From Bedellia somnulentella (taxonomy: Eukaryota > Arthropoda > Insecta > Lepidoptera > Bedelliidae): a DNA stretch of 64,000 nucleotides. The notes below the pieces were generated by a model. That model worked only from the letters and a program-made list of their open reading frames with translations, was not told the DNA's origin and did not search any database. The stretch covers positions 11,842,001-11,906,000 of the forward strand of contig OY755187.1 in the NCBI GenBank assembly GCA_963576735.1. The letters run 5' to 3'. The translations under genes and the position numbers were made by a program. How positions within the stretch are numbered: position 1 is the stretch's first letter; each line of letters begins with the position of its first letter. This document shows positions 43,901 through 54,000 of this stretch, one piece after another.

Positions 43901-44470
43901 AAGGGTGGCTGAGGAATTTCTAATTCTGTAACTCGCGCTACCCTTTTATGAGATAGTTAAAATGAATATTTATAAGAAAGAAGAGAAAGAAATAATGAAC
44001 ATCATTTATTCGCAAGCAAAGGAACACAAACATATTACTTGAGTAATTTTCTCAACATATTTAGTTTAGCCAAATATATCAGAGGTTTTTTTATTCACTT
44101 CTCATCCCTTCTGAAATTCAGCGTGATAATAAATATGACATTTTTTATAAAAAATCTCATGTTTAGTATTTCTGAAGATTAACACAAACAAACATACAAA
44201 CAAATAATCAAATCAGAATTACAAACTTTACCTCTATATTATAATACTAGAGATAAAAAAATATATTTAAAGTAAATTGCATAAAGAATACTTAATTTTT
44301 ATGATTAAATCGGTTAGTGGTAGTGGACGTAAAATGTATATCATTCACAATTCGAATATCCGCTGATAAATCTACTAGTACAAGTAGTATCTAGAATTAC
44401 ATGACGTTGACTGTACCATTTACAAACAAATACATCAACCGCACTGACGCTCTAAGTCTTGGGAAATTCA
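41000..44470. other. intergenic DNA 3' of gene 2
   Basis: Mostly featureless AT-rich DNA. Remnants: SINE-B minus 41190-41400 (CTATAAATCCCTACAAGGCG), SINE-A minus 42268-42360 (GGCACCTGGTATTCAGAGTA) and SINE-B plus 43765-43975. Overlapping open frames at 41504-41856 have no recognised domain. Confidence 0.45.
43765..43975 (+). mobile_element. SINE-B copy, decayed
   Basis: ATCGGCTTAGAATAGCACTA and CCAAGGGTGGCTGAGGAATT, then CGCGCTACCC. The 3' module is eroded. Confidence 0.55.
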
Positions 44471-44474
44471 AAAA

Positions 44475-44700
44475 GACTCAAACGTTCACGCCGACCTATA
44501 TCCTACTATAGTATAGGTACTACTTTTGAATATGATGTAACATTCTCACCCGGTGTTCGGAGTACCCACGTGATAGGGGTAGGCCTATCGCCGTTTTGTA
44601 CGAACACGCTGTCACATGACGAAGTACAACTTAACCATATGGGTTTCCTCACGATGGTTCCCTCAGCGTTGCAACCATGATAAATTAACCACACTTCAGA
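44475..44700 (-). mobile_element. SINE-A copy, 5' truncated
   Basis: AACGTTCACGCCGACCTATA, TCACCCGGTGTTCGGAGTAC, CGATGGTTCCCTCAGCGTTG. No tRNA head. Confidence 0.65.
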
Positions 44701-44774
44701 CTTTTAACGTTTACACTTTAACGTTTTTTGAGAGTGTATTCGTTTTCTTCAATATAATGCTGGTATGTTGCTTT

Positions 44775-45214
44775 AAAAAGTCACGACGTAACTATTGGAC
44801 CGATTGCTTTGAAATTTTGCAAACGTATAGTTGGATGTCTAGATTAAATAATAGGGAACTTTTTATCCTGGAAAATATGATATTCCCGAGGAAAAACAAA
44901 AATATTGTTTGCGTGCTGGATGGATTGGAGATGGCACTCTGTGTCGTTTAATACAGGGTAATATTTTGCAAACGAATATAAAAATGTAAAAGAACGATAA
45001 TGAATCCCCGAAAATGAGAAAATCCCAAGGGTTGACGTACTATTTGTTTTATCGTCTAAACTGTTTTTTTACATATACTTACATATTGCAAACTAATATG
45101 AACATGTTAATTTAGAAGCTAAATGATATGATTATGAATCCTCGATAAAGAGGAATTCCCGAGGGATGACATAACCGAATCCACACGCGGGCGAAGCCGT
45201 GGGCAGAAAGCTAG
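44775..45214 (+). mobile_element. Helitron 3' part
   Basis: Contains AACTATTGGACCGATTGCTT, shared with the Helitron at 9465. It ends CACGCGGGCGAAGCCGTGGG, CAGAAAGCTAG before T. The 5' end is not recognisable. Confidence 0.7.
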
Positions 45215-45233
45215 TTGTAAATATTTTGAGAAT

Positions 45234-45480
45234 TACATACATACATATACTCACGGCTATAAATCCCTAGAGGGGGTAGCCAGAGCTCAGGAATCAGGAA
45301 TTCCTTAGCTACTTTTGGAAGTCGCGTGAGGAAAACATAGTGAAATAGAGGTTGTTGGCGATGGGTCTCCAACCGCATCGCATAAAAATCTCTTAAAAGC
45401 CCCAATATCGTAAGTCGCCTCTTACGTTTAGCCACCGGATGAGATGAGGTAGTGCTATTCTAAGCCGACACTACAAAGCA
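45234..45480 (-). mobile_element. SINE-B copy
   Basis: CATACATACATATACTCACG, GGGTCTCCAACCGCATCGCA, AAGCCGACACTACAAAGCA; full length, minus orientation. Confidence 0.8.
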
Positions 45481-45865
45481 TTTGAGAATTCATAAAAAGC
45501 ATATAATTTAAGGCGCCGTTGGTTCAGCGAAAAATATCATCTGAGGGGGTGCTGCCCCCGCGGGCGCGGGGAAGCGCCTACGCGCCGATCGAGCGGCCGT
45601 CTCCTCGACGCGACGCCGCGTGCGCGCGTTTTAAAAACATACAGTAGGGTAAGCAATACAGTTATTGTCAACTCGACAGTTTTAGCCACTCGCAAATATT
45701 TTCTATGGTATGGGTTCGGACATTTGTTTATGATTATTTACATTTTCTTTCTAAAATATTTACGAATGTTTATAACAGTCAGGGTGACGAAAACTGTATC
45801 GCATACCCTAGGTTATCAATTTCAAAAATAGTTTCTACCATGGCCGTTTACAATATAAAATATAA

Positions 45866-46239
45866 CATAACATAAACATAAACGTTCACGCCGTTTATCC
45901 CCGAAGGGGTTGGCAGAGGTACCAAATACTTCTGAACTCTCATGGCAGCGCCATCTAGTGTCCAGAGAAGGTACCCACGTTTTGCTTAGACAGTGTACTC
46001 ACGTGATAGGGGGCAGGCCTATCGCCGTTTTGTACGAATACACTGTCACATGACTAAGTACAACTCAGCCATGTGGGTTTCCTCACGATGTTTTCCCTCA
46101 CCGTTAACAACCATGATAAATTAACCACACATATGACATTAGAAAAGACAAATTGGTGTAGGCCCGACCTAGGATTGGAACTCACGCCCTTCTGTTTTCA
46201 GGCGGGTGTTCTACCCACTGGACTATCATGTCGTCGTCG
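45866..46239 (-). mobile_element. SINE-A2, complete, with TSD
   Basis: Minus copy with A2 head (complement of CACGCCCTTCTGTTTTCAGG) and GGCAGCGCCATCTAGTGTCC. TSD TATAAAATATAA at 45854-45865 and 46240-46251. Confidence 0.9.
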
Positions 46240-46316
46240 TATAAAATATAATGATACGATAGATTTGTCTACCCCTGTCAGTTTAACAAAATTATTACAG
46301 TGATAATTTCATAACT

Positions 46317-46562
46317 TTTGTCGTGTCGTGTCGGCTTAGAATAAGACTACCCCATTTCTACCCGTGATCGTAAGAGGCGACTAAGGGTATAGGGGCTTTT
46401 TAAGTGATTTTTGGGGCGATGTGGTTGGAGAACCGTCACCGAAATTATATATTATTACCATCTTTTCCCAAATCAACTTCCAAAAGTGGCTGAGGAATTT
46501 CTCATTCCAAAGCTCTGGCTATCCCGTTAAGGGATTTATAGCCGTGAGTATATGTATATATA
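46317..46562 (+). mobile_element. SINE-B copy
   Basis: GTGTCGGCTTAGAATAAGAC to ATAGCCGTGAGTATATGTAT; full length. Confidence 0.8.
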
Positions 46563-47261
46563 TAATTTTCAGTTTACACCTGTAACTATTTAATATTATT
46601 AATTGAAATTAGAAGTTACTTTAACGGTTTTGTTCTTTTTCCCATTCCTAATAAATTAAACAATAAAATAGAAAAATGAGTGCAATCTGTGAATCGAATG
46701 AATTCTTTTATATTTGCTAATGCTAACCGTACGCACGGTCACTCTCACGCCTACATTGACGCGCATCGTATACAGATAGGTCACTCGCACACTAACGGCG
46801 CCGCACGCGCGTAAATTGTAAGATTTGTAACACAAGGCGCGCGCGACATAGGTCCATCCCCTAAAGCAGCTCGCCGAGCACTGAGCGGGCGGCGGGCGGC
46901 GCTCGGGCACGAATAGGACTGCGAATATCGATGTTTTTAAAATATTTGTTTTATTGATTTTTTTAAAAAAGAAAACTAATCGCCAATTATTATTAGAAAT
47001 ACAAATGCTCAAATTATGATGCAAGTTATATGTAAGTAGGTAAAATAAATAAAATATAAAACCATTTTAAAGAGTGTAATTAGAGGTATGTTGGCGATTT
47101 TTTTCTATCGAGCGAAAATGTATTAATCATGTTTCGAATCGCCAATTTTACAGCAGAAAAGCCTCAAGATTTTGATGTATTTTTTTCAAAACCATATTGT
47201 TATAAACATACGCATTATAATGTTTCAAAAACTCTGTTCGCTGCACTAACGGCACCTTAAG

Positions 47262-48411
47262 TATCTACAATAAATGAAAGAACTGTTCTTCAACTGAACA
47301 TTACAACTTTCCGAAGATTTCACGCTGCATTTCCACTAACAAATTCAAGAACAAAGCGCCATCGCATAAGTAAGTAGCGAATGTAGAATCACAGGTGCTG
47401 TCATAAAAGTTTTATGTGCTGGGAGCGTGTCTCCGAGGTGAGACTTGCTCCTTTGAATAGTGCAAAATAAGGCAGAGATGCTCAACATTTTGAAAGTTAC
47501 GTTACGGCGGAAATTATGATTACTTGGGCGTTTGTTTTTAATGTGTTAAAAATGGTTTACATACGAACTCAAATGGTTAATGAATAACTTTAATCACTTA
47601 ACAATAATATAAGAATGTAAAACTAGCTATAAAACATAATAAGACTTCATGTCAAAGCGCCAATCTGCTATAAGTTTTCCTTATAGATTTCATAGAAAAT
47701 TGTCGGTCCGATATCAACTTATCGTACCGTACGTCATTTAAAATTAATAACCCGAAGAAATTAAACTATTATACGAATACTATCGCGTTTTAAATTTAAT
47801 TTCGGACAATTTCGTTGGGAACCAGTCATACATAAAATAAAGTCCCACAACCGGCATGTCAAAGAAGGCCCAAGATCACAAGACACCATTAGACTGGTAA
47901 GATTATATTATATTTATAAGAGGTTGTCTTTGATTCGCATTAACAAAACCAATATGCCATAACGATAACAATGATGGAGGATCAAAGATTAGTAATAACA
48001 GCATAAATGTTGTTAACACAAATATATTTATAAAACTTTTAGAAATTCTGCACATATGCGCAAACAGAACGAAAGCTAGACAAAGGACTTTTATTGTATA
48101 TCCGCACCGATTTGAATATTTTGTGGCTTTCAATACTTCGCATATAAATGTGGCACAATATGGAACTGCAACTGGGATTGTATCTGTTTTTATACACTTA
48201 GCATTTAAAAGAGGAAGCAAAGTAAAGCAATCTATACCGAAGTGGGTTAATACTCACAACAAAAACTACGAAAAATATTTTGTATAGATTAATTTAAAAT
48301 TTAAACAAATATAAGAGAGTAGGAAATCTAAATAGTTTTAAGTGTCTCCTCAGAGATGTCAAAGACGAAATATGAATTGCAATAAGAAGGAATCCAAATT
48401 GTTATTAAAAT
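47262..48411. other. unique-looking DNA left of BEL-A
   Basis: No repeat family recognised. A minus open frame (48220-47903, 105 codons) encodes two hydrophobic stretches (VLCLAFVLFAHMC, FVLTTFMLLLLIF). It could be a fragment of a membrane protein, but nothing supports a gene. Confidence 0.35.
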
Positions 48412-48788
48412 AAGAAGCACGCTGACACTGGCTGAAAACATGAGCAATCCAGAGGCGTGTCAGTCACGTCAAGCACTCACAGTAGAGACAAAGAACTGTC
48501 ATTAAATACAATAAATACGCCGCCTCAGGCACTATTCCTCCTTTTTTTTATCTACTACAAGAAGACACAGAAGACGCGAAGTCATTGTACAATTAAAGTT
48601 TATATAGCATAAACCCTAATACAGCTGTAACAGTTTCAAATAAATTCATAATAAACCCAGTTCAAACAGGAAGATCCTATTATTTCTAATCAAATCATTC
48701 CAACCTCCATCTTCGACTTGAGACGCCACCACGAGGCTGATCGAGTCCGTGAACGAGCAGCAGGCGCGCAACAGCCTGCTAACCTTCA
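48412..48788 (+). repeat. BEL-A 5' LTR (first bases missing)
   Basis: Matches the right LTR from ACACGCTGACACTGGCTGAA to GCCTGCTAACCTTCA. The expected TGTTGAAGCG start is replaced by unrelated AT-rich sequence. Contains ATAAATACGCCGCC, a possible TATA region, and AATAAA. Confidence 0.85.
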
Positions 48789-48790
48789 TT

Positions 48791-48808
48791 TGGCGCCCGA
48801 ACAGGGAC
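48791..48808 (+). promoter_or_regulatory. BEL-A primer-binding site (tRNA-Lys)
   Basis: Two bases after the LTR: TGGCGCCCGAACAGGGAC, complementary to the 3' end of tRNA-Lys(UUU), which would prime minus-strand DNA synthesis. Confidence 0.85.
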
Positions 48809-49640
48809 TACTACCAACAATACGCACGGGGGAAGAGGAGGAGCCGAATCCACGCCACGCCGCCGGGAAGAAGCCAGGACAAGGGTTGGACACAGCAGCC
48901 ATCCCGCCTGCTAGCATCTGACCGAGGAGAGTGTCGTGAGCCAATTCTTTCCTTTCTTTTCCTCACCGTAAAACCCCCTCACCACGGGCAAATACAGGGT
49001 AGATATATTTAGTTTTTTAACCTACCTCCAAGTTTAATCCCCTTTTATCTATTCAATCCCCCTGTATTTCGCGATATTTTTAATATATAATAATTCAAAT
49101 AGTAAAATTCTAACCTCTTAATAGGAAATTTTATCAAAATCATTATTTTTCAACAGGAAATAGGTTCCCAGCCGCATGGTTTCCATGATGACACAGAGCT
49201 GAACTGATAACACATTTGTAATCATTGTTCACGCCAATCTGAGCCATGGCTGTTGGGTTCCATGGTCCGCTGTAGGATTTAGGCCTCTCACATTTACATA
49301 TTGCATTCTTGTCTTCCGTCCCGTTGGCATGAGCCACTTAATTTAGCAAAGCACATGGTTATTCGCAACAGTCTGACCAACCAGAGGCATCACCTCTGCA
49401 GCCATCAAGTGCGCATTGTGAGCAACATACTCGCTTTACTCATCTACATTCAATCAGTTTAAGTAACAGCGCAGATATTGAGGTTTGTCACATACATGAT
49501 TAACCTCACATGTGCCGGCATACCACTTACCATAGTGGCCATTTAATTTGTTTTAATTATTCATTTGTCACATTGCTTAGGTTCATGCCAGTCTCTGTGT
49601 CCTTCTTAAACTTAAGGGCAACAATTTCAGAGTGCATTTA

Positions 49641-51500
49641 GGGTCATTCCATCGTTTCGGGTGTTACACTTGAACTCATACAAGTTGTATTTTTATGTAA
49701 TATATTAAAGTATTCAGTAGCTTTTATTTCTCAAACTAAACGTTTTAATCTATATTATTAAAATAAATCCATAATTTACTACATTTTTAGTAAAAACATT
49801 GATTTATATGACAAAAAGTGTGTGTTTCGGGCGTTACCTCATTTTGCCTATCCATTCTGACCAAGGTTATTTAGTCGTGAAATTCAGCGAAATTTCTTAA
49901 AGAACTTATATTGAAAATAAAAGTCAGTTTTAAACAACTAAATTTGTTTTCCATCATCCACGAAAACAAGAACTACTATGTTATATTTACTGTGTTATGA
50001 CCTTTTTTTATTGTTTCGGGTGTTACTTACCTTTCGTTTCGGGTGTTACGAGTACGAAAATGAAAAACTTTTATATGAAAATATAGTGTTTTTAATCGTT
50101 ATTTAGTAATAAAATTAACATACTATATAACTAGCTTTACTTAAGATTTAAAAATTTCTAAAATGTGATTAGAGTACTGAGAATACTCGTAATTTAATTA
50201 CTTACTGCTTGCAGTTCGTAGTAAGGTCTAAGTATTTTCAGTTTAACAATATAAGTAATTTACTTTTCAAGTACATTAATTGCAGTGGGGAATTCGAAAT
50301 AAGTTCGACCTCCTTTGGTTTTCAGTTCTGGATTAGGTAAAGTACGTATAATATCTTCTACTGGGACATCAGACACGTCATTTTCGTCTGCAACGAATAT
50401 TTTACCAGTATCACCAACCAATGTAAGGTACATTATTTGTACTTCTCCATCTGCTGAAATTTTTTGACAGATACCAGCATATCTGAATTCTTTTTGAATA
50501 AGACACCCTTCTGGACGAAATTTAAAAAGAAAGAAAGCACCAGGTTCATTAGAATCAGTATAGATATCGCTATATCGCAGTTTTTTCGTTGCTTTCGCGA
50601 CATTTGCTGATACTCCTGAACATCTCGGTTCCTCTGAAGAGCTAGAATCTGGTTTACATGGAGAGTTAACGTTGGGTTCGATCTGTACCCTTTTCAATTC
50701 TGCCAACGGTATCAGAAATTCATCAGGCCATATAATGTTTTGTTGTATTCTCACCACTTCAGCAGAAATCGATTTTGATGTTCTTGAAACCAGAAGCCTT
50801 TGTCTGTCTAAAACTTCAAAATGCTGTTGCTTCTGAAGAAATGGAATTGACTGAATTTCCTCCCAAAGGTCGTTTAGAAATAGCTTATCTATTTCTATGT
50901 CTTCTTTGGAGATGAACATTACGTGTACACCTGAAACTTGAGTCTTAATATAATTGTAAAAATCTTTAGCTGAATTAATAATTACTTTCCTTGCTTTTAC
51001 ACCTATCCATGCCGTTCTCTTAACAGTTCCACCTATACCATCGACTGCACCCTTACCTTTCTTTCCCAAAATATGAAGTTTAAAGCTATTAAGATTTACA
51101 TGTGAATAAAATAAATACCCTTTTTTCGTTTCGGGCGTTACACTGAGGAATATCTTCAAGGAACAGCCACTAATTTGAAAAATAATGATATTTCTACTTG
51201 TTTGTTATACTGCAACGACACTTAAATGCATAACCTTTAAATGGAAAAAGGAAACACGCGGATTCTGACAGTAGTTTTTTTGTTTTAGTGTAGCGAACAT
51301 TAAGTAAAAAATAGTCAATGAACAAAAACACGTTAACGTCATCTTGATAACGAGATTTTTTTATGAAATAATAAAGTTATATCCATTTAATTTTTATAAT
51401 ATGCTGATCTGGAATGTTTGCTACTAAAATCAACCATATTAGATGAAAATAATAATACTTTTTATTTTTGACTTCAGTATAATATGTCATGGAATGACCC
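49641..51500 (-). mobile_element. TIR DNA transposon with sub-terminal repeats and a 299-codon ORF
   Basis: Ends GGGTCATTCCAT, inverted at the right end, with TTTA on both sides (49637-49640, 51501-51504). Five direct copies of GTTTCGGGYGTTAC: 49654, 49824, 50013, 50036 and 51128. BEL-B lacks this block at the corresponding site, which confirms an insertion. Confidence 0.8.
50260..51159 (-). CDS. putative transposase-like protein, 299 aa, family not identified
   Basis: Intact frame inside the TIR transposon. Near residues 32-48 it has KKGKGAVDGIGGTVKR, a block I associate with the C-terminal part of little-studied insect and hydra transposon proteins; the superfamily name is not known to me. 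The rest is mixed alpha/beta with an acidic Ser-rich linker (SSSSEEP) and an ending with YFEFPTAINVLEK. No zinc finger or obvious DDE triad is visible, so it may be only the C-terminal half of a transposase or the reading frame of a shortened derivative. The N-terminus (SVTPETK) is encoded by one of the GTTTCGGG repeats, so the true start could be downstream or the frame may have extended upstream. Absence of internal stops suggests recent activity. Confidence 0.6.
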   Translation of the reverse strand: MKIFLSVTPETKKGYLFYSHVNLNSFKLHILGKKGKGAVDGIGGTVKRTAWIGVKARKVIINSAKDFYNYIKTQVSGVHVMFISKEDIEIDKLFLNDLWEEIQSIPFLQKQQHFEVLDRQRLLVSRTSKSISAEVVRIQQNIIWPDEFLIPLAELKRVQIEPNVNSPCKPDSSSSEEPRCSGVSANVAKATKKLRYSDIYTDSNEPGAFFLFKFRPEGCLIQKEFRYAGICQKISADGEVQIMYLTLVGDTGKIFVADENDVSDVPVEDIIRTLPNPELKTKGGRTYFEFPTAINVLEK

Positions 51501-51789
51501 TTTACTTATTTGTGCTTAAACTATTTCAGCAATACATACACTGAACTCAACAAGAGAAGACAGCTAGCTGTATCACAAGTGGTTGACTGCACTACAAGCA
51601 ACTGCATATACAGCCTGTCATCCCAGTGGCTTCACTTCACTTTTACAAGGAGCGTAAGCCAATTTTACAATTTTAGTATTTAAATTTCCCCATTTAACAT
51701 AACAGTTAACTCCAAAAATTTGTCTATATACAGAACTTTTCACTTAACTAGTTACTTATAAATTATTAATTATTAATTTCCTTTTCAAA

Positions 51790-54000
51790 ATGACTGACAG
51801 TGAATTATCAGTAAAAACAAACACTGCTCAAACCAGTCGAAGCTCAAGCCCTGCCAAAATGGCAAGCGAGGAATATACTGCACTCAGTTATAAACGCAGT
51901 TCCATCAAAGGGCAAATAACCCACTTTAAGAAATATTTATTTAATTTATTAGAGCATAGTGAATCCCATCAATTATCATCAAGGGATGAACAGATGTTAT
52001 CATTAAAGCTAGATAAGTTCTTGGAGTTAAACTCTCAATTTGAACACCTGCAATCACAAATGGAAGCTCTTAATTTTAGTAACTTAGATTATGAATTAGA
52101 TGAAAGAGAACTCATATCAAATGAATTCTGTTCTTGTATTGTGAAGGCACGAAATCTGCTCGGTGTCAACAAACCTGCAGACCAATTCCGAGATGCCACT
52201 GAAGGGTCAAAGGCCTCCCATCCATGCCACTGTAATGGTCAAGGCACAATGGGGTTTAGGCTACCTGAAATCACTATACCTAAGTTTGATGGTTCATACT
52301 TCAAATGGCTTGAATTCAGAGATACATTTGAATCATTAATTCACAATAATAATCACATTAAACCCATTCATAAATTTCATTACCTCTGCTCATACCTACA
52401 AGGTGAAGCAGCCAGGGTTATAGCAAATCTTGAGGTATCTGATTTCAATTATGTAGAAGCATGGAATATATTATGTGAAAGGTATAACAATACAAAACAA
52501 TTAGTTAATAATCACCTCAGTGCCCTCTTTAACTTTAAGGTTATGCAGAGTGAATCAGACAAGTCTCTTAGGTTTTTAAGTGATCACATCACCAAGAATG
52601 TAAGGGCTTTACAGACTTTAGGTCAACCAGTTCAACACTGGGATTCTATTTTAATTTATTTAGCTTCATCAAAGTTTGATCTAAATACTAATGTCAAATG
52701 GGAAGAATACAAAGGCAATCTTCATTCAGAGTTGGCAACCTTCAATGATTTAAAGGAATTTTTAAAGATAAGAGCTGACATTTTAGAGACATTACCTCAA
52801 AGTAAGGTAAGGGTTATCACATCACAGGGTTCAAACAACAGTCATAATAATAATAATAGTCATGATTTAAAACATTATCATAGTAACAATCATATTAAAC
52901 AAACAATAAATCCACCTCAAGCCTTTATTGTTTCCACTTCAGGTAAGGTAAGCGATGAGGCTAGCAATCCTCAATTGCCCTCACGTTTACCCAATGCCAC
53001 TCTAGCATCAACAGTTACAACCAATACTAATTTCAAGTGCCCCGTTTGCAAGGGTAAACATTTACTGTTCCGATGCTTACGTTTCAGAAAGCTCACATTG
53101 GCTGACAGACGGAGTAGGGTCACTGGGCTTAAGGTTTGCACAAATTGCCTTCGGTCTGACCATATGGTTGCCAAGTGTCCCTATGGAGACTGTCGTAAGT
53201 GTGGTGGACACCATCACACTTTGATACACAGCTCTCCCCTTCTTCAAAATGATGTTGCTCCATCATCACATCCTGTCACTTCAATGCCTCAGTTGCTTTC
53301 TCTCAGTCCTCCAGTTTCCCCTTCTGGGATCATTCGCTCCACCGCCATGATTGACATCATCAATCCCCAAAATGGTAAGGTGGAGACAGTCAGATGTTTG
53401 CTAGATAGCGGCTCTGACTACTCTTTTCTCTCCGCTGACTTAAGGAATCGCCTTAAGTTAGCTTCCACACCCTCAATACACAACAGTGTTGCAGGCGTTG
53501 GGAACACCTCTCTTAACCTGAGACCACATCAGTGCTCAGCGTTAATTCGTGCCCGCACTGGCACATACTCACATCTTCACACCTTTCTGGTGTTGCCTTC
53601 CATAGCAAAAAGGCATTCAAATCAACCCATTGATGTTTCAAATATCACTCTTCCCTCAGCTATCACATTAGCTGATCCTCAATTCAATCAACCACTAAAG
53701 GTTGATATTATGATTGGAGGCGATCTATTCTGGGATCTACTTGGCTCCGAAAGGCTCACCTTAGGTCCAGGCCTACCCATGCTGCATCATTTACAGCTAG
53801 GCTGGATTATAGCTGGCAAGATTTCCCATTCATTACCACAAATTTCACTAACTTGTAATTTTGTTAGTAGCAGTTCTTTTACCAAGTTAACTAGAACTCA
53901 TAGACTAAAAACTAGACGTTTCTGTCCTCTCAGCCCACTCAAGGCACCAGATTACCGTCTTGGTGATACTTACACCTTACCAAAACGAATTGGTTATTAA
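51790..54000 (+). CDS. BEL-A gag-protease polyprotein, 736 aa
   Basis: Residues 1-72 are a variable N-terminus. About 155-330 is a BEL/Pao gag core (DUF1759-type: LPEITIPKFDGSYFKWLEFR, then YLQGEAARVI). The 350-400 region is Asn/His/Ser rich. At 417-480 are zinc knuckles (CPVCKGKHLLFRC, CTNCLRSDHMVAKCPYGDC, CRKCGGHHHTLIH). From about 515 comes an A17-type aspartic protease with LLDSGSDYSFLS (DSG at 539-541) and IGGDLFWDLL near 642. Gag builds the particle and packages RNA; the protease matures it. The frame closes with TAA at 54000, where autonomous BEL elements would run on into RT. It is about 97% identical to the BEL-B protein after residue 73 but much less before it. Intact length despite loss of pol suggests selection or recent spread. 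Confidence 0.88.
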   Translation: MTDSELSVKTNTAQTSRSSSPAKMASEEYTALSYKRSSIKGQITHFKKYLFNLLEHSESHQLSSRDEQMLSLKLDKFLELNSQFEHLQSQMEALNFSNLDYELDERELISNEFCSCIVKARNLLGVNKPADQFRDATEGSKASHPCHCNGQGTMGFRLPEITIPKFDGSYFKWLEFRDTFESLIHNNNHIKPIHKFHYLCSYLQGEAARVIANLEVSDFNYVEAWNILCERYNNTKQLVNNHLSALFNFKVMQSESDKSLRFLSDHITKNVRALQTLGQPVQHWDSILIYLASSKFDLNTNVKWEEYKGNLHSELATFNDLKEFLKIRADILETLPQSKVRVITSQGSNNSHNNNNSHDLKHYHSNNHIKQTINPPQAFIVSTSGKVSDEASNPQLPSRLPNATLASTVTTNTNFKCPVCKGKHLLFRCLRFRKLTLADRRSRVTGLKVCTNCLRSDHMVAKCPYGDCRKCGGHHHTLIHSSPLLQNDVAPSSHPVTSMPQLLSLSPPVSPSGIIRSTAMIDIINPQNGKVETVRCLLDSGSDYSFLSADLRNRLKLASTPSIHNSVAGVGNTSLNLRPHQCSALIRARTGTYSHLHTFLVLPSIAKRHSNQPIDVSNITLPSAITLADPQFNQPLKVDIMIGGDLFWDLLGSERLTLGPGLPMLHHLQLGWIIAGKISHSLPQISLTCNFVSSSSFTKLTRTHRLKTRRFCPLSPLKAPDYRLGDTYTLPKRIGY

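Larger units (their letters stand above)
45512..47256. mobile_element. TTAA-flanked TIR element with GC-rich ends
   Basis: TIRs GGCGCCGTTGGTTCAGCGAA and, inverted, GGTGCCGTTAGTGCAGCGAA, with TTAA on both sides (45508-45511, 47257-47260). A TTAA target fits piggyBac- or Kolobok-type transposons. GC-rich blocks lie near each end (45540-45620, 46735-46915), very unlike the AT-rich surroundings. No transposase was seen; a SINE-A2 and a SINE-B are nested inside. Confidence 0.72.
48809..51789 (+). other. BEL-A leader
   Basis: About 1.1 kb of leader homologous to that of BEL-B (shared GGGTTGGACACAGCAGCCAT, GAGGAGAGTGTCGTRAGCCA, CCTCACCACGGGCAAAT), interrupted by the 49641-51500 transposon. Open frames here are short and not conserved between copies, so I read it as untranslated. 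Confidence 0.65.

Noticed and set aside
46656..47024. 122-codon minus frame
   Set aside because: Produced by the GC-rich end block of the TTAA element; low-complexity translation with no domain.
47903..48220. 105-codon minus frame as a chemoreceptor fragment
   Set aside because: Two hydrophobic stretches only; no family motif seen.
48718..49012. Two open frames in the BEL-A leader
   Set aside because: They cover the LTR end and primer-binding site and are not conserved in BEL-B.
52971..53174. Antisense frames within gag (also 59426-59629)
   Set aside because: Conserved only because the sense gag sequence is conserved.
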